Part shown: positions 52,250 through 61,662 of the stretch, in pieces
How the letters are laid out: the number at the start of each line of letters is the position of its first letter
Position numbering within the stretch: position 1 is the first letter of the stretch
DNA from: CAYPLH01 sp964411505
Lineage (GTDB): Bacteria > Bacillota > Clostridia > CAYPLH01 > DUMO01
Length of the DNA: 64,000 nucleotides
Assembly: GCA_964411505.1 (NCBI GenBank)
Contig: CAYPLH010000008.1
Span: 39,153-103,152, forward strand
Reading direction: 5' to 3'
Translations under genes and position numbers: made by a program
The notes under the pieces: model-generated
Databases searched by the model: none
The model's input: only the letters and a program-made list of their open reading frames with translations
What the model was told of the DNA's origin: nothing

Positions 52250-54112
52250 CTAGTCAAGTATTAGATGCGAGAACTCTTCTCTTAGCATACTCTGTTGCTT
52301 TTTATATTCAAGATCGTCTTTTAGTTTCTCAAACTCTTTTTCAATATCTCGCTTGTTTGAGGATTTTAGTAAAATATCCATAATAGTTTCCTCAATATCG
52401 AAGTCACCGTCTTTAATCTCAGAGAGGATCGCTTCTATTCCACCAATTGTCATCTTAAACAATTCAATTTTCTCATATAAAACCTTTAACACATAATCAT
52501 CTATAGTATCCTTCATAACCAAATTAAATACTGTAACATCCCTCTCCTGTCCTCTTCGATGGGCACGACCAATTCTTTGCTCAATTTTCATTGGATTCCA
52601 GTGTAGATCATAATTTACTACTATGCTGGCAGTTTGCAAATTTAATCCTTCAGCAGCAGAATCAGTTGCTACAATATATTGTATTTTCCCTTTTCTAAAA
52701 TCTTCAATTAATGCTTGCCGTTCATGTCCAGAAAGTCTTCCTTCATATACTCTTGCAGCCATATAGTTTTCATTCAAGTTGTTGCAGAGCATGTAAGCTG
52801 TCTCAAGCCTGAGAGTAAAAATAATTGCCTTTTCATTCGGGAGATTATTTAAAGATTCTATCAGATTCTCAGCCTTTGAATAGTTGCCAACCTGCTCAGC
52901 AAGCTCTATAATCGAATCAATTTCCATCATTTCTTCAGGTCTTTTAAGTTTTCGGTTTTCGAGACTTTTAATAAGTGCAGCAGGGCTGCTAGAAAGAGAT
53001 TGTTGCAGCGAAATAAGCTCTTTCATCAAGAAATAGTTTGGCTTTCTGCCATTATTCTTTTGTTGGGAGTGAAAATACATATAACTGTTTTTACTTTGAG
53101 CAAGGTATGAAGTTTTCATGTATTCAATTACGGTATCATAAAGCTGTCTCTCAATGGGTGAGCCTTCAACTCTCAGCGAATAAATATGCCTTTCGGTAAA
53201 AGGAATGCCACTATCTTTTCTAAGCGTCCTTACCATAACGTTAGATATCACTTTTTTGAGCTCATCCCTCATTTCAGGTTTGCAGATTCTTCCTGCTTTA
53301 TCCTCAAAATACTTCTTTCTAAAGTTTTTCAAAGTTCCCAAAAGACCAGGATAAAGTAAATCCACAAGGCTATAAATGTCTGTAAGACGATTGCAAAGAG
53401 GTGTTGCTGTACTTAAAAGCATATATCTTCTATCAATCGAAGCAACGGCTTGTCTTCTTTTAGATCTAGTGTTAATCAGGAGGTGAGCTTCATCTACAAC
53501 CACCATATCCCATTGGCGATCATTAAATTTCTCAATATTACGAGCAAGTTTATTAATGGACGTAATTATCCTGCTTTCATCATATTCAAATTCATCATCT
53601 TCAGTTGTGACAAACTCTTCACCGAATTTTTCATATAATTCATCCTTCCACTGATTAACCAAAGCTTTTGGGGTAATAATCAAAATGGTATGGATATTTC
53701 CCCTAATAATATGTTCTTTAAGTATCAGCCCTACTTCAATTGTTTTACCAAGCCCTACTTCATCAGCAAGCAATGCATTGCTAGACTTTTCTTTTAATAC
53801 ATTAAGAGCAACCTTCATCTGGTATGGATAAGGCTCGAGGCGGCCTTCCAAAAGATCAAGTGTGGATAGCTGGTCAATCTTTCCCGATTTCATAAGCTCC
53901 CCAGCCATTATTCCCAATCTTAGCCAATCTCCATCACAGTTAATTTCCTGTTGTATAATTTTCCCGCTTACGTTGTTTTCATCTGAATATGAACTATGAA
54001 CAGGCACAAGATCAATAAGCAAACTTGGGTCACTGCTTCTTTGCTTAATTTTGATTAATTTTTCATTTGTAAACTGTGGTAATGCATCCTGTATAAACTC
54101 CGCCTGTCCCAT
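52250..54112 (-). CDS. SNF2/RapA-like helicase-ATPase
   Basis: About 620 aa. Complete SNF2 motifs: LLADEVGLGKTIEVGLIL (Walker A, near residue 120), VVVDEAHLLINTRSKRRQ (DEAH), LSTATPLCNRLTD (III), then IIFTLRLETAYML, ATDSAAEGLNLQTASIVVNYD and RIGRAHRRGQERDVTVFNLV (VI). It is a double-stranded DNA translocase-type enzyme like RapA. The N-terminal 90 residues and C-terminal coiled tail have no domain I recognise. Start chosen at ATG 54112 following GGGGGTGG. It opens the four-gene operon. Confidence 0.93.
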   Translation of the reverse strand: MGQAEFIQDALPQFTNEKLIKIKQRSSDPSLLIDLVPVHSSYSDENNVSGKIIQQEINCDGDWLRLGIMAGELMKSGKIDQLSTLDLLEGRLEPYPYQMKVALNVLKEKSSNALLADEVGLGKTIEVGLILKEHIIRGNIHTILIITPKALVNQWKDELYEKFGEEFVTTEDDEFEYDESRIITSINKLARNIEKFNDRQWDMVVVDEAHLLINTRSKRRQAVASIDRRYMLLSTATPLCNRLTDIYSLVDLLYPGLLGTLKNFRKKYFEDKAGRICKPEMRDELKKVISNVMVRTLRKDSGIPFTERHIYSLRVEGSPIERQLYDTVIEYMKTSYLAQSKNSYMYFHSQQKNNGRKPNYFLMKELISLQQSLSSSPAALIKSLENRKLKRPEEMMEIDSIIELAEQVGNYSKAENLIESLNNLPNEKAIIFTLRLETAYMLCNNLNENYMAARVYEGRLSGHERQALIEDFRKGKIQYIVATDSAAEGLNLQTASIVVNYDLHWNPMKIEQRIGRAHRRGQERDVTVFNLVMKDTIDDYVLKVLYEKIELFKMTIGGIEAILSEIKDGDFDIEETIMDILLKSSNKRDIEKEFEKLKDDLEYKKQQSMLREEFSHLILD

Positions 54113-54330
54113 ATTCACGAACCACCCCCTTTAAATATGTATATTTATATTTTATATTAAATAAGTTTTTATCTAAATTGTAATTTTCAACGATTAGTTG
54201 ATTTGTTTTTGTACAACTTATACAATCTCACAGTGCATTGTGATATGCGCAAAGCAATATATATTACGCTTTTCAAGAGATATAAGCATGTATTAAGAAA
54301 TTATGAATAATCAGTAAACAATAATTAAAG

Positions 54331-55107
54331 CTACAAGCTTTCCTCCTTCATATAATAGAATGTTCTGATGGGTTTTAGTTTAAATCTGGAGGGATAAAGA
54401 ATCTGTTCAGTGTTTCCCACATACAAAATCCCTCCATTTTTAAATGCTTTGTTGAATCTTATGTAAATCTTGTTTTTTGCCTCTTCAGTAAAGTAAATCA
54501 GCACATTCCTGCAAACAATAATATCACAATTATCAGGATAACTGTCCCTTAATAGATCCAGCTGCTTAAAATGGACACACTTTTTAATTCTCTCACTTAG
54601 CTCAAAATTTTCCCCCGTAAAGGTAAAGTACTTATTTAAAAAATCCATGGGGAGATTTTCTATACTCTTTTTGCTATAAATAGCTTCTTTTGCTTTCGCA
54701 ATTGCTGCCGCATCTATATCAGTTGCAATCACTTTTATTTCATCGACGGGTATAAATCTTGCTAATATCATTACCATTGTATAGGGTTCTTCACCGGTAG
54801 AACATGCAGAACTCCATATTTTAGGGGTTTTTGTTTTTTGCAAAACAGAAGGAAGTATTTCATTTTCAAAAACATACCATTGACTGGGATTTCTATAAAA
54901 TTCGGTTACGTTAATTGTTATATATTTCAAAAATTCTAAATATAATTTTTCTTTTTTCATCAAAACGTTTAGAAAATCCTCGTAAGCAATAAAATTTTGT
55001 CTTTTAACAAAAGACTCTATCCTTCTTTTCATCTGTTTTTCTTTATAGCTGTTTAAATCAATTTTACTTAAACTATAAAACACTGCTTTGAATTTTACAT
55101 AGTCCAT
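54331..55107 (-). CDS. cheR: CheR-type protein-glutamate methyltransferase
   Basis: 258 aa. N-terminal helical domain followed by the SAM-binding core: ITINVTEFYRNPSQWYVFE, IWSSACSTGEEPYTMVMIL, KVIATDIDAAAIAKA and VCRNVLIYFTEEAKNKI. Methylates chemoreceptor glutamates using SAM. GGAGG precedes the ATG. Not next to other che genes, although a probable flagellar operon tail lies at 62-64 kb. TPR or PAS fusions are absent. Confidence 0.92.
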   Translation of the reverse strand: MDYVKFKAVFYSLSKIDLNSYKEKQMKRRIESFVKRQNFIAYEDFLNVLMKKEKLYLEFLKYITINVTEFYRNPSQWYVFENEILPSVLQKTKTPKIWSSACSTGEEPYTMVMILARFIPVDEIKVIATDIDAAAIAKAKEAIYSKKSIENLPMDFLNKYFTFTGENFELSERIKKCVHFKQLDLLRDSYPDNCDIIVCRNVLIYFTEEAKNKIYIRFNKAFKNGGILYVGNTEQILYPSRFKLKPIRTFYYMKEESL

Positions 55108-55146
55108 TGATATAACCTCCGGCCCCAGTCGTTGGTCACATTTTTT

Positions 55147-55184
55147 TCTAAGATAAAAGAGGCAAAAATGCCCCTTTTATCTTA
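55147..55184. terminator. hairpin between ispH-rpsA and cheR
   Basis: TAAGATAAAAGAGGC (55149-55163) pairs with GCCCCTTTTATCTTA (55170-55184) with one mismatch. Strong stem, but no T-run on the minus strand. Probably ends the plsC-ispH operon. Confidence 0.6.
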
Positions 55185-55266
55185 GAATCTTTAATTCTTT
55201 TGCATTATTTCTCATTCCATAGAATGTACTTTTTAGGTATTAATCACTGCTTAGCACTTGTCAAAA

Positions 55267-57357
55267 CTATTCCTGCTTCTCATCCAAGCCAGATTCTTCA
55301 GTATTATCATCTTCTGAATCCAAGTTGTTAAGGTCATTTATCATATCTCCAATTGTTAAATTAAAATCCTCTTTATGTTCTACTACAGGCTCGTCCTTCT
55401 TTTTCCTTTCAGGTTTTGGAGGCAAATTAGGTAGCTCTTCTACTATTGGATCTATTGGACTAACTTCCTTAATAGAAAGCCCAATTTTCTTTTTCTCTAG
55501 ATCCAATTCTGTAACTTTGGCTTCCACTTCCTGTCCAACCTTCAAAACATCTGAAGGTTTTGCAATCCTAACATTGGATATCTGAGATATATGAACCAGT
55601 CCATCTATATTATCATCAAGGTTGACAAAAGTGCCAAAAGGTACTAAGCGTACAACCTTTCCTTTTACTATATTACCGACTTTATACTTTTCTTCAGCAT
55701 TAAACCATGGATCGTCTTCGGTCTTTCTGTACCCCAGAGAAATTCTTCCCTTCTCCCTGTCAAAATCAAGAACACGAACTTTAACTGTGTCATTTACATT
55801 TAGGACTTCAGAAGGATGCTTTATTCTGCTCCATGAGAGCTCGGATACGTGTATAAGTCCATCAACACCCCCAATGTCGACAAATGCTCCAAAGTCAGTT
55901 AAACCTTTAACTGTCCCGTCATATTCCTTTCCAACTTCAATGCTGTCCCAGACCTCATTAGCCATTTTTTCTTTCTCTTCTTCTAATACAACCTTTCGAG
56001 AGCCAACAAGTCTTTTTTTTCTTTTATTATACTCAATAATCTTTATAGATATCGTCTTGTTAAGATATTCATTTAGATCCTTGACAAAAGTATCGCTAAC
56101 ATGGGATGCAGGAATGAAAATCCGAACCCCTTGAATTTTGGCAAGTACTCCACCTTTAACTACTTCCGCAATCTTCACTTCTATAGGCGTTTTGTTTTCA
56201 AATGCTTCTTCAACCTTCTTCCAGTTTTTGCTTCTGTCAACTTTTCTTTTTGAAAGATATACATTACCTTCCTTGTCGTCTACTCTGTTTATATAAACGT
56301 CAATTTCCTCCCCAATCTTAATATCTGTTTGAGGATCAAAGTTAGGGTCATCAGAATATTGCTCCATGCTGATAATTCCATCAGACTTGTAGCCTAAATC
56401 AACAAAAACTTCTGCATTATTAAATCCAATAATTTTTCCTTTTACAATCTGTCCTGACTGCAAAGAAACTATCGAATTCTCAAACGCTTCTTTGATATCC
56501 ATCTCATTCTCCTGTTTATTTAATTCTTCCATTTTGTCTGTAACCTCCTTGATTAACCAGTCGGGAGTTGATGCGCCAGCAGTAATCCCTATTTTTTTTA
56601 TTTTTTTTATATCAACAGATGGCAAGTCACCCACTGTCTCTATCTTGTATGTACTTGGACAATACTTACTGCATATTTCATACAGCTTATGGGTATTTGA
56701 ACTCTTTGAACTTCCAATTACTAGCATCATGTCCACATTTGAAGCAATATTACTAGCTTCATTTTGTCTTGTATCGGTTGCGTTGCATATTGTGTTGAAA
56801 AATTCTACATCTGTGAACTTTTCACTGATAAGCTTTGATAATGTGTCCCACTTCTCCCTTGTAATCGTAGTCTGGCAGACTACACACACCGGCTTTTCAC
56901 TTTTATTAAGCCTGTCCACATCAACTTTCTCATTAACAATTATCGCATCATCATCAGCCCAACCGTTGACGCCCTGCACTTCCGGGTGATTCCTGTCTCC
57001 TATTATTATTACTTGTTTTCCTAACCTATTCTTTTGTGCAACAAGTTTGTGGATTTTTTTCACGTATGGACAGGTAGCATCACTGAATTTCATTTCTTTA
57101 TTATTCTTAATGTCTTCATATTGCCTTTTGGCTACTCCATGTGTTCTTATTACAACATGTCCTGATTTTATACATGAAGAATCGTTCACAACACATAGCC
57201 CTCGGCTTTTAAGTTTTCCTACTACCTGTTCATTGTGAATGATAGGACCAATTGTATAAATTTTTTCGTCTGTTTCGTCCAATAGTTGATTAACTAGATT
57301 AATAGCTTTATTTACGCCAAAACAAAATCCAGCGCTTTGTGCTATAATAATTTCCAA
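55267..57357 (-). CDS. ispH: IspH (HMBPP reductase) fused to S1-domain protein
   Basis: 696 aa bifunctional polypeptide. Residues 1-280 are IspH: GFCFGVNKAI, DATCPYVKK and CNATDTRQNE carry the three cluster cysteines, and TTITREKW holds the active-site Glu. The last step of the MEP pathway makes IPP and DMAPP. Then come four S1 RNA-binding domains, the last two canonical (GTVKGLTDFGAFVDIGG, GKVVRLVPFGTFVNLDD). The fusion is common in Clostridia. True start is TTG at 57357 with GGAGG 6 bases upstream; the earlier in-frame ATG overlaps plsC and lacks a site. Confidence 0.93.
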   Translation of the reverse strand: MEIIIAQSAGFCFGVNKAINLVNQLLDETDEKIYTIGPIIHNEQVVGKLKSRGLCVVNDSSCIKSGHVVIRTHGVAKRQYEDIKNNKEMKFSDATCPYVKKIHKLVAQKNRLGKQVIIIGDRNHPEVQGVNGWADDDAIIVNEKVDVDRLNKSEKPVCVVCQTTITREKWDTLSKLISEKFTDVEFFNTICNATDTRQNEASNIASNVDMMLVIGSSKSSNTHKLYEICSKYCPSTYKIETVGDLPSVDIKKIKKIGITAGASTPDWLIKEVTDKMEELNKQENEMDIKEAFENSIVSLQSGQIVKGKIIGFNNAEVFVDLGYKSDGIISMEQYSDDPNFDPQTDIKIGEEIDVYINRVDDKEGNVYLSKRKVDRSKNWKKVEEAFENKTPIEVKIAEVVKGGVLAKIQGVRIFIPASHVSDTFVKDLNEYLNKTISIKIIEYNKRKKRLVGSRKVVLEEEKEKMANEVWDSIEVGKEYDGTVKGLTDFGAFVDIGGVDGLIHVSELSWSRIKHPSEVLNVNDTVKVRVLDFDREKGRISLGYRKTEDDPWFNAEEKYKVGNIVKGKVVRLVPFGTFVNLDDNIDGLVHISQISNVRIAKPSDVLKVGQEVEAKVTELDLEKKKIGLSIKEVSPIDPIVEELPNLPPKPERKKKDEPVVEHKEDFNLTIGDMINDLNNLDSEDDNTEESGLDEKQE

Positions 57358-57376
57358 GTTTACCTCCAACTTACTC

Positions 57377-57955
57377 TTATTCTGATAACTCAAATGATTT
57401 TTTCATAATTTCTTCACTTATTTTCTTAAGTTCGCTACTAGGATATATTTTATCTTTATCTGCATCAATATAATAGGGTGTGCCAAAAATAACTTTCATT
57501 TTGCCAAACAATTTGTAGTCACCCTTAATTCTTACTGGTATAACAGGCGCTCCTGAACGAATAGCCATTAACGCCGCACCACCCCCGACCCTCATCTTAT
57601 TCCCATTGTTTTTTGTGCGTGTACCTTCTGGAAACATAGCTACTATATGGCCATTTTTAAGTAAGTTAATAGCAATCTTCATTGACTCAACATCTGCTTT
57701 TCCCCTTTTTACAGGAAAAGCTCCTACTCTGTTAAGAATAAATTTAAGCACAGGGTTTCTAAAAAGCTCTTCTTTTGCCATAAACCTTGTCAGCCTTTTT
57801 AATCTACAGCCAATGAGAAACATATCCCATGAGCCAGGATGATTTGAGCAGATTAGCGCTGCCCCTTTTTCCGGGACATTTTCGCTGTTTATAAGCTCTA
57901 ACCTCAAAAATATAGCAAACAATAATTTAAATACAGATTTTACAAGCCAAACCAT
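57377..57955 (-). CDS. plsC: 1-acyl-sn-glycerol-3-phosphate acyltransferase
   Basis: 192 aa membrane-associated acyltransferase. The HX4D motif CSNHPGSWDMF is at about residue 35, FPEGTRTKN near 110, followed by GAPVIPVRIKG. Makes phosphatidic acid from lysophosphatidate. Its ATG overlaps the cmk stop (TAATG). A strong hydrophobic N-terminal segment may insert in the membrane. Confidence 0.92.
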   Translation of the reverse strand: MVWLVKSVFKLLFAIFLRLELINSENVPEKGAALICSNHPGSWDMFLIGCRLKRLTRFMAKEELFRNPVLKFILNRVGAFPVKRGKADVESMKIAINLLKNGHIVAMFPEGTRTKNNGNKMRVGGGAALMAIRSGAPVIPVRIKGDYKLFGKMKVIFGTPYYIDADKDKIYPSSELKKISEEIMKKSFELSE

Positions 57956-58635
57956 TATAATTTCCTTATTATTGATATTATTTTTTCTACAACTTCGTTA
58001 ATTGTCATATTAGTGGTATCTATTTCAACCGCATCATCAGCTTTTTTTAAAGGAGCCATTTTGCGAGTGCTGTCATTCATATCACGGTATTCAATATCTT
58101 TTTTAATAGCTTCCAGAGAAACCGTCGTATCTCCATTAGCCACCATTTCTTTGTATCTTCTTAATGCTCTTTCATCAGAGGATGCATTAAGGTAAATCTT
58201 GACTTCCGCATCTGGCAAGACATATGTTCCTATATCTCTGCCATCCATAACTATCCCGTTTTCTCTGGCTATTTCACGCTGGAGTTCTACTAGCTTGTGC
58301 CTAACTTCGGGAATAGTTGCTACATTTGAAGAACCTACTGTAACATCCTTGGTTCTTATTAATCCTGTTACATCTTCATCATCAAGATACATCCTTTGAG
58401 TATCATTGTCAAAAACAACCTTAATGTTAATATCACTGATCATTTCGGCAATTTTTTTTCTGTCCAATGTATTAATATCTGATCTAATAGCCTTCAAAGC
58501 AACTGTTCTATACATGGCGCCAGTATCAAGATATTTTATTTGCAGCTTGGACGATATGATTTTGGCAATTGAGCTTTTCCCCGCTCCTGCCGGACCGTCA
58601 ATGGCAATTCTAATTTTCCCCAATTGTTCCTCCAA
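57955..58635 (-). CDS. cmk: Cytidylate kinase
   Basis: 226 aa. P-loop IAIDGPAGAGKSSIAKIIS, DTGAMYRTVALKAI and MDGRDIGTYVLPDA are signature motifs. Phosphorylates CMP/dCMP. Part of the aroH-cmk-plsC-ispH gene order common in Clostridia and Bacilli. Translationally coupled with plsC. Confidence 0.96.
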   Translation of the reverse strand: MEEQLGKIRIAIDGPAGAGKSSIAKIISSKLQIKYLDTGAMYRTVALKAIRSDINTLDRKKIAEMISDINIKVVFDNDTQRMYLDDEDVTGLIRTKDVTVGSSNVATIPEVRHKLVELQREIARENGIVMDGRDIGTYVLPDAEVKIYLNASSDERALRRYKEMVANGDTTVSLEAIKKDIEYRDMNDSTRKMAPLKKADDAVEIDTTNMTINEVVEKIISIIRKL

Positions 58636-58658
58636 GATAACTATAAATTACTTACTGT

Positions 58659-59018
58659 TTATTTTACAAGGTCAGGCCTTAAAACGCTTGCTCCCTCCAA
58701 GTAAACATGCTCTATTTCATTCTTGTTGCAGTCAGTATTTATGTAAAGCAACGCTCTAAGGCACTTTTTAAGGCTTCCAAACACTTTCATTTCCTGCATA
58801 CACATAAGAGGCACATCCACTATCCCCATTTTTCTTACCGCTACAGCTGGATACACCGCATCTAAATCATCGGTAACAGTAAAAATTATACTAATAATAT
58901 CTTCAATTTTCAATGAGTTTTTTACGATAATATGGTTTATGAGTTTTTTCGCTTGATCCAATATTTCAGATTCTGCGTTGATATCAACAGTAATTGCTCC
59001 TCTTACAGCTCGTACCAT
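58659..59018 (-). CDS. aroH: Chorismate mutase, AroH type
   Basis: 119 aa monofunctional chorismate mutase with the trimeric pseudo-alpha/beta-barrel fold: MVRAVRGAITVDINAESEI, IIFTVTDDLDAVYPAVAVR and VPLMCMQEM. First step toward prephenate for Phe/Tyr. ATG at 59018 follows GGGGAGG; an earlier TTG contains that ribosome site and is rejected. A few bases after the HutP-family gene. Confidence 0.93.
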   Translation of the reverse strand: MVRAVRGAITVDINAESEILDQAKKLINHIIVKNSLKIEDIISIIFTVTDDLDAVYPAVAVRKMGIVDVPLMCMQEMKVFGSLKKCLRALLYINTDCNKNEIEHVYLEGASVLRPDLVK

Positions 59019-59039
59019 AATAAAACTCTTCCTCCCCAA

Positions 59040-59462
59040 TTATACTACTCTGTGACCGAGTCCTACAGCTACTTCATTCAAATGTAGTAGTCCAATACCA
59101 AAAAAAATAGCAACGCTTACATGATCATTATGACGTGCAATTCCTATCTTTCCACCAACATTTAATCCCAGTGCCTTTGGCATAATTTGTGTCAATGCCT
59201 CCCTTGCAGCACCAGCAATAGCACCTTCTTCTGAATGGCTTTCTCCAATTACACCTTCTCTTTTGGCTGAAACAACAGCTCGCTCAACAATTTTCATAAC
59301 AGATGAAATAAACTCGCCGCCATAATCCACAGCTGCAGTTTTAATACCATCACAAGAAAACTCTGCCTGTAGCCTCTTTTCTTCAGCTCTATTTGAGGTA
59401 AGAACCATACTAAGTGCCGCGCTTGCGATTTCCTTGCTACCTAAGGTTTTAAGCTCACCCAT
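59040..59462 (-). CDS. HutP-family RNA-binding regulatory protein
   Basis: 140 aa. GVIGESHSEEGAIAGAAREALTQI, GLNVGGKIGIARHNDHVSVA and GIGLLHLNEVAVGLGHRVV are blocks of the HutP family. The Bacillus founding member is an mRNA antiterminator that binds RNA with L-histidine and Mg2+. The conserved His residues (HNDHVS, LLHLNE) that bind metal are retained. No hut genes are nearby, so the target RNA and ligand may differ. It is upstream of aroH in the same operon. Confidence 0.85.
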   Translation of the reverse strand: MGELKTLGSKEIASAALSMVLTSNRAEEKRLQAEFSCDGIKTAAVDYGGEFISSVMKIVERAVVSAKREGVIGESHSEEGAIAGAAREALTQIMPKALGLNVGGKIGIARHNDHVSVAIFFGIGLLHLNEVAVGLGHRVV

Positions 59463-59573
59463 GTTTGTCTCCTCATTAAAAATACAATCACTACATTATT
59501 ATATAGCAATGCAGTCAATAAAACAATATGCTAAAAATGACGTATTTTATAAGTTAGTGTCTATCGTGAGCAT

Positions 59574-60077
59574 TTAAAGGCGAGGGATATTAAACCTAAC
59601 TTTTGCTAAAATACCTATTTCCGAATTTAATACTATTGACTTATTGAGTAAATCACGGCTCAAATTATCTGATATGTCTATAATTCTCACCTGTATGTTT
59701 TTGTCTACTGCGCCAGCGTCCAACTCAATTACGTCTCCGGATTTAACACGTAATTTAACCGATTGATTTGTGAAAGCAGATACACACGCTCCATTTAGAA
59801 GAATATTCAAATTGCTGCAGCTCAATTCGTCTACTAGTGAAAGCACAAGCTCTCCTTCTTCATATAAATACTCTTCAACACCAAGAGGAGTAGATTCCAT
59901 ATTTTGATTTACCAAAAAATAATTGCCTTTTGATGCTAGCATATGAATAGTTTGAGCAAGAATAAGAATGGAAAATGCAGCAGCAAAAGATATAAGCAGA
60001 TACTTTTCGATTTTCTTGTCATTCAGTTCAAAATCACCTTTTTTTCTTTTACCAACTTTAAAAAATAATATTTTCAT
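59574..60077 (-). CDS. Single-pass membrane protein, unrecognised
   Basis: 167 aa. A basic N-terminal stretch of about 30 residues is followed by one membrane helix (LLISFAAAFSILILAQTIHML). The extracellular part is beta-rich (VEEYLYEEGELVLSLV onward) and ends NIPRL. ATG at 60077 follows GGAG by 8 bases. I recognise no family. It is 111 bases upstream of the HutP gene on the same strand and may open that transcript. Confidence 0.65.
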   Translation of the reverse strand: MKILFFKVGKRKKGDFELNDKKIEKYLLISFAAAFSILILAQTIHMLASKGNYFLVNQNMESTPLGVEEYLYEEGELVLSLVDELSCSNLNILLNGACVSAFTNQSVKLRVKSGDVIELDAGAVDKNIQVRIIDISDNLSRDLLNKSIVLNSEIGILAKVRFNIPRL

Positions 60078-60188
60078 TCTAGGTACTCCATAAATCAAAT
60101 TACTTTTTAACTCAACACTATAGTATGCACTAATTGCTTTTGTAATACCAAGAATTACACTATGTGAGCTCTATATGTTCGTGGTAAC

Positions 60189-61418
60189 TTAACAATTGAC
60201 TCCTGCAGTATACCCAGTCGAAAAAGCAATTGTTAAATTATATCCACCTGTATAACCGTCAACATCAAGCACCTCACCAGCCATAAATAGTCCGTTGATT
60301 AGTTTTGATTCCATAGTTCCCGGATTTATTTCATCAACGCAAACCCCTCCACTAGTAACAATAGCTTCTTTCAATGGACGTGAACCGCTTACAGTCAATT
60401 CGACTCCTTTAAGCAAACTGACTATCTTTTTTCTTTCCTCTTTTGTAATTTGATTGACTGGTTTTTCCGGTGATATCCCTGACAAATAAACAATCACAGG
60501 AATCATTTTTTGCGGAAGTAAATCATCCAGTGAGTTTTTAAATTGCTTTTTAGAGTATTTTTCAAAGTCCCTCATAATCCTCTTATCAAGCATTTCTTCA
60601 GTCAATGCAGGTTTTAGATCTATAATAAGCTTGATATTTTTATAATCATGGTCAAGCAAGTGCCTGCTTGCGCTTAAGATTACAGGTCCTGAAACGCCAA
60701 AGTGAGTAAAAAGCATTTCACCAAACTCTGAATAAACAACCCTGTTTCGATCATCCTTAAAAGACGCTTCTATGTTTTTAAGGGAAAGACCTTGCAGCGC
60801 TTTTACCCATTGCTCCAAAATTTCAAGCGGAACAAGGGAGGGCTTTGGTTTTATAATTGTATGACCTAATCTTTCTGACATTTTATAACCATCACCAGTT
60901 GATCCTGTACCAGGATAACTAGCGCCTCCACAAGCTAAAATTACTGCATCACAATTTATAACTTCGCCTGAACCCAGCTTAATGGCATACACTTTTTCTT
61001 TTGTGCACAGTATTTGTGCAACTGGTGCATTAAAATATATTTTGACTTTTTTTTCGGAAACAAACTTTTTTAAAGCGTCAACCACATCAGCTGCTTTATC
61101 AGATTTGGGGAAAACCCTCCCGCCTCTTTCAGTCTTTGTTTTAAGTCCGTAACTTTCAAAAAAATCAATAATATCCTTATTAGAGAACGAATAAAAGGCA
61201 GAATATAAAAAACTCCCATTACCGGGAATATTACTTATCATATCATCAATATCACAATTATTTGTGATATTGCATCTTCCTTTTCCTGTTATCAATAACT
61301 TTTTGCCTAATATCTTGTTTTTTTCACATAATATAACTTCATTATCATTGCGTGATGCAAAACCTGCTGCCATTAATCCTGCAGCCCCTCCGCCAATAAC
61401 TACTACACGTTTTTGCAT
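60189..61418 (-). CDS. HI0933/BaiN-like flavoprotein
   Basis: 409 aa FAD-dependent oxidoreductase. RVVVIGGGAAGLMAAGFAS is the N-terminal dinucleotide motif; GKGRCNITN and ACGGASYPGTGSTGDGYKMS are characteristic of the HI0933/YhiN/BaiN family; GGYNLTIAFSTGYTAG ends it. GGAGGG precedes ATG 61418. Physiological reaction is uncertain; BaiN in gut clostridia reduces bile acid double bonds, but most relatives are uncharacterised. Reads alone next to a hairpin element. Confidence 0.85.
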   Translation of the reverse strand: MQKRVVVIGGGAAGLMAAGFASRNDNEVILCEKNKILGKKLLITGKGRCNITNNCDIDDMISNIPGNGSFLYSAFYSFSNKDIIDFFESYGLKTKTERGGRVFPKSDKAADVVDALKKFVSEKKVKIYFNAPVAQILCTKEKVYAIKLGSGEVINCDAVILACGGASYPGTGSTGDGYKMSERLGHTIIKPKPSLVPLEILEQWVKALQGLSLKNIEASFKDDRNRVVYSEFGEMLFTHFGVSGPVILSASRHLLDHDYKNIKLIIDLKPALTEEMLDKRIMRDFEKYSKKQFKNSLDDLLPQKMIPVIVYLSGISPEKPVNQITKEERKKIVSLLKGVELTVSGSRPLKEAIVTSGGVCVDEINPGTMESKLINGLFMAGEVLDVDGYTGGYNLTIAFSTGYTAGVNC

Positions 61419-61467
61419 GTACTCCCTCCAAAAACTATACAACAATTACGACTATATTAGATGAGAT

Positions 61468-61660
61468 GATGTAGCTACATAACAATTGGCTTTATATTGT
61501 TAGAAAACTCGGTGAGCGGAATATAAAAATGCGTGAAAAAAACACGATGTTTTTTTAGCTCTTTTGCACCACGGATGGCGCATAAAAAGCGATAGCATTT
61601 TAATATTCTTAAGAACCGTTAGTTTTCTTAAAATAATTAGCCTGTTATGTAGCTACACCA
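61468..61660. mobile_element. 193-bp hairpin element (MITE-like)
   Basis: Ends form an inverted repeat: TGTAGCTACATAACA (61470-61484) against TGTTATGTAGCTACA (61643-61657). Further in, AGAAAACTCGG pairs with the complement CCGTTAGTTTTCT, and GAATATAAAAATGC with GCATTTTAATATTC. The whole sequence can fold into one long hairpin. No target duplication is obvious and no ORF is present. It lies between the RpiR gene stop and the flavoprotein gene start. Confidence 0.6.
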
Positions 61661-61662
61661 TT

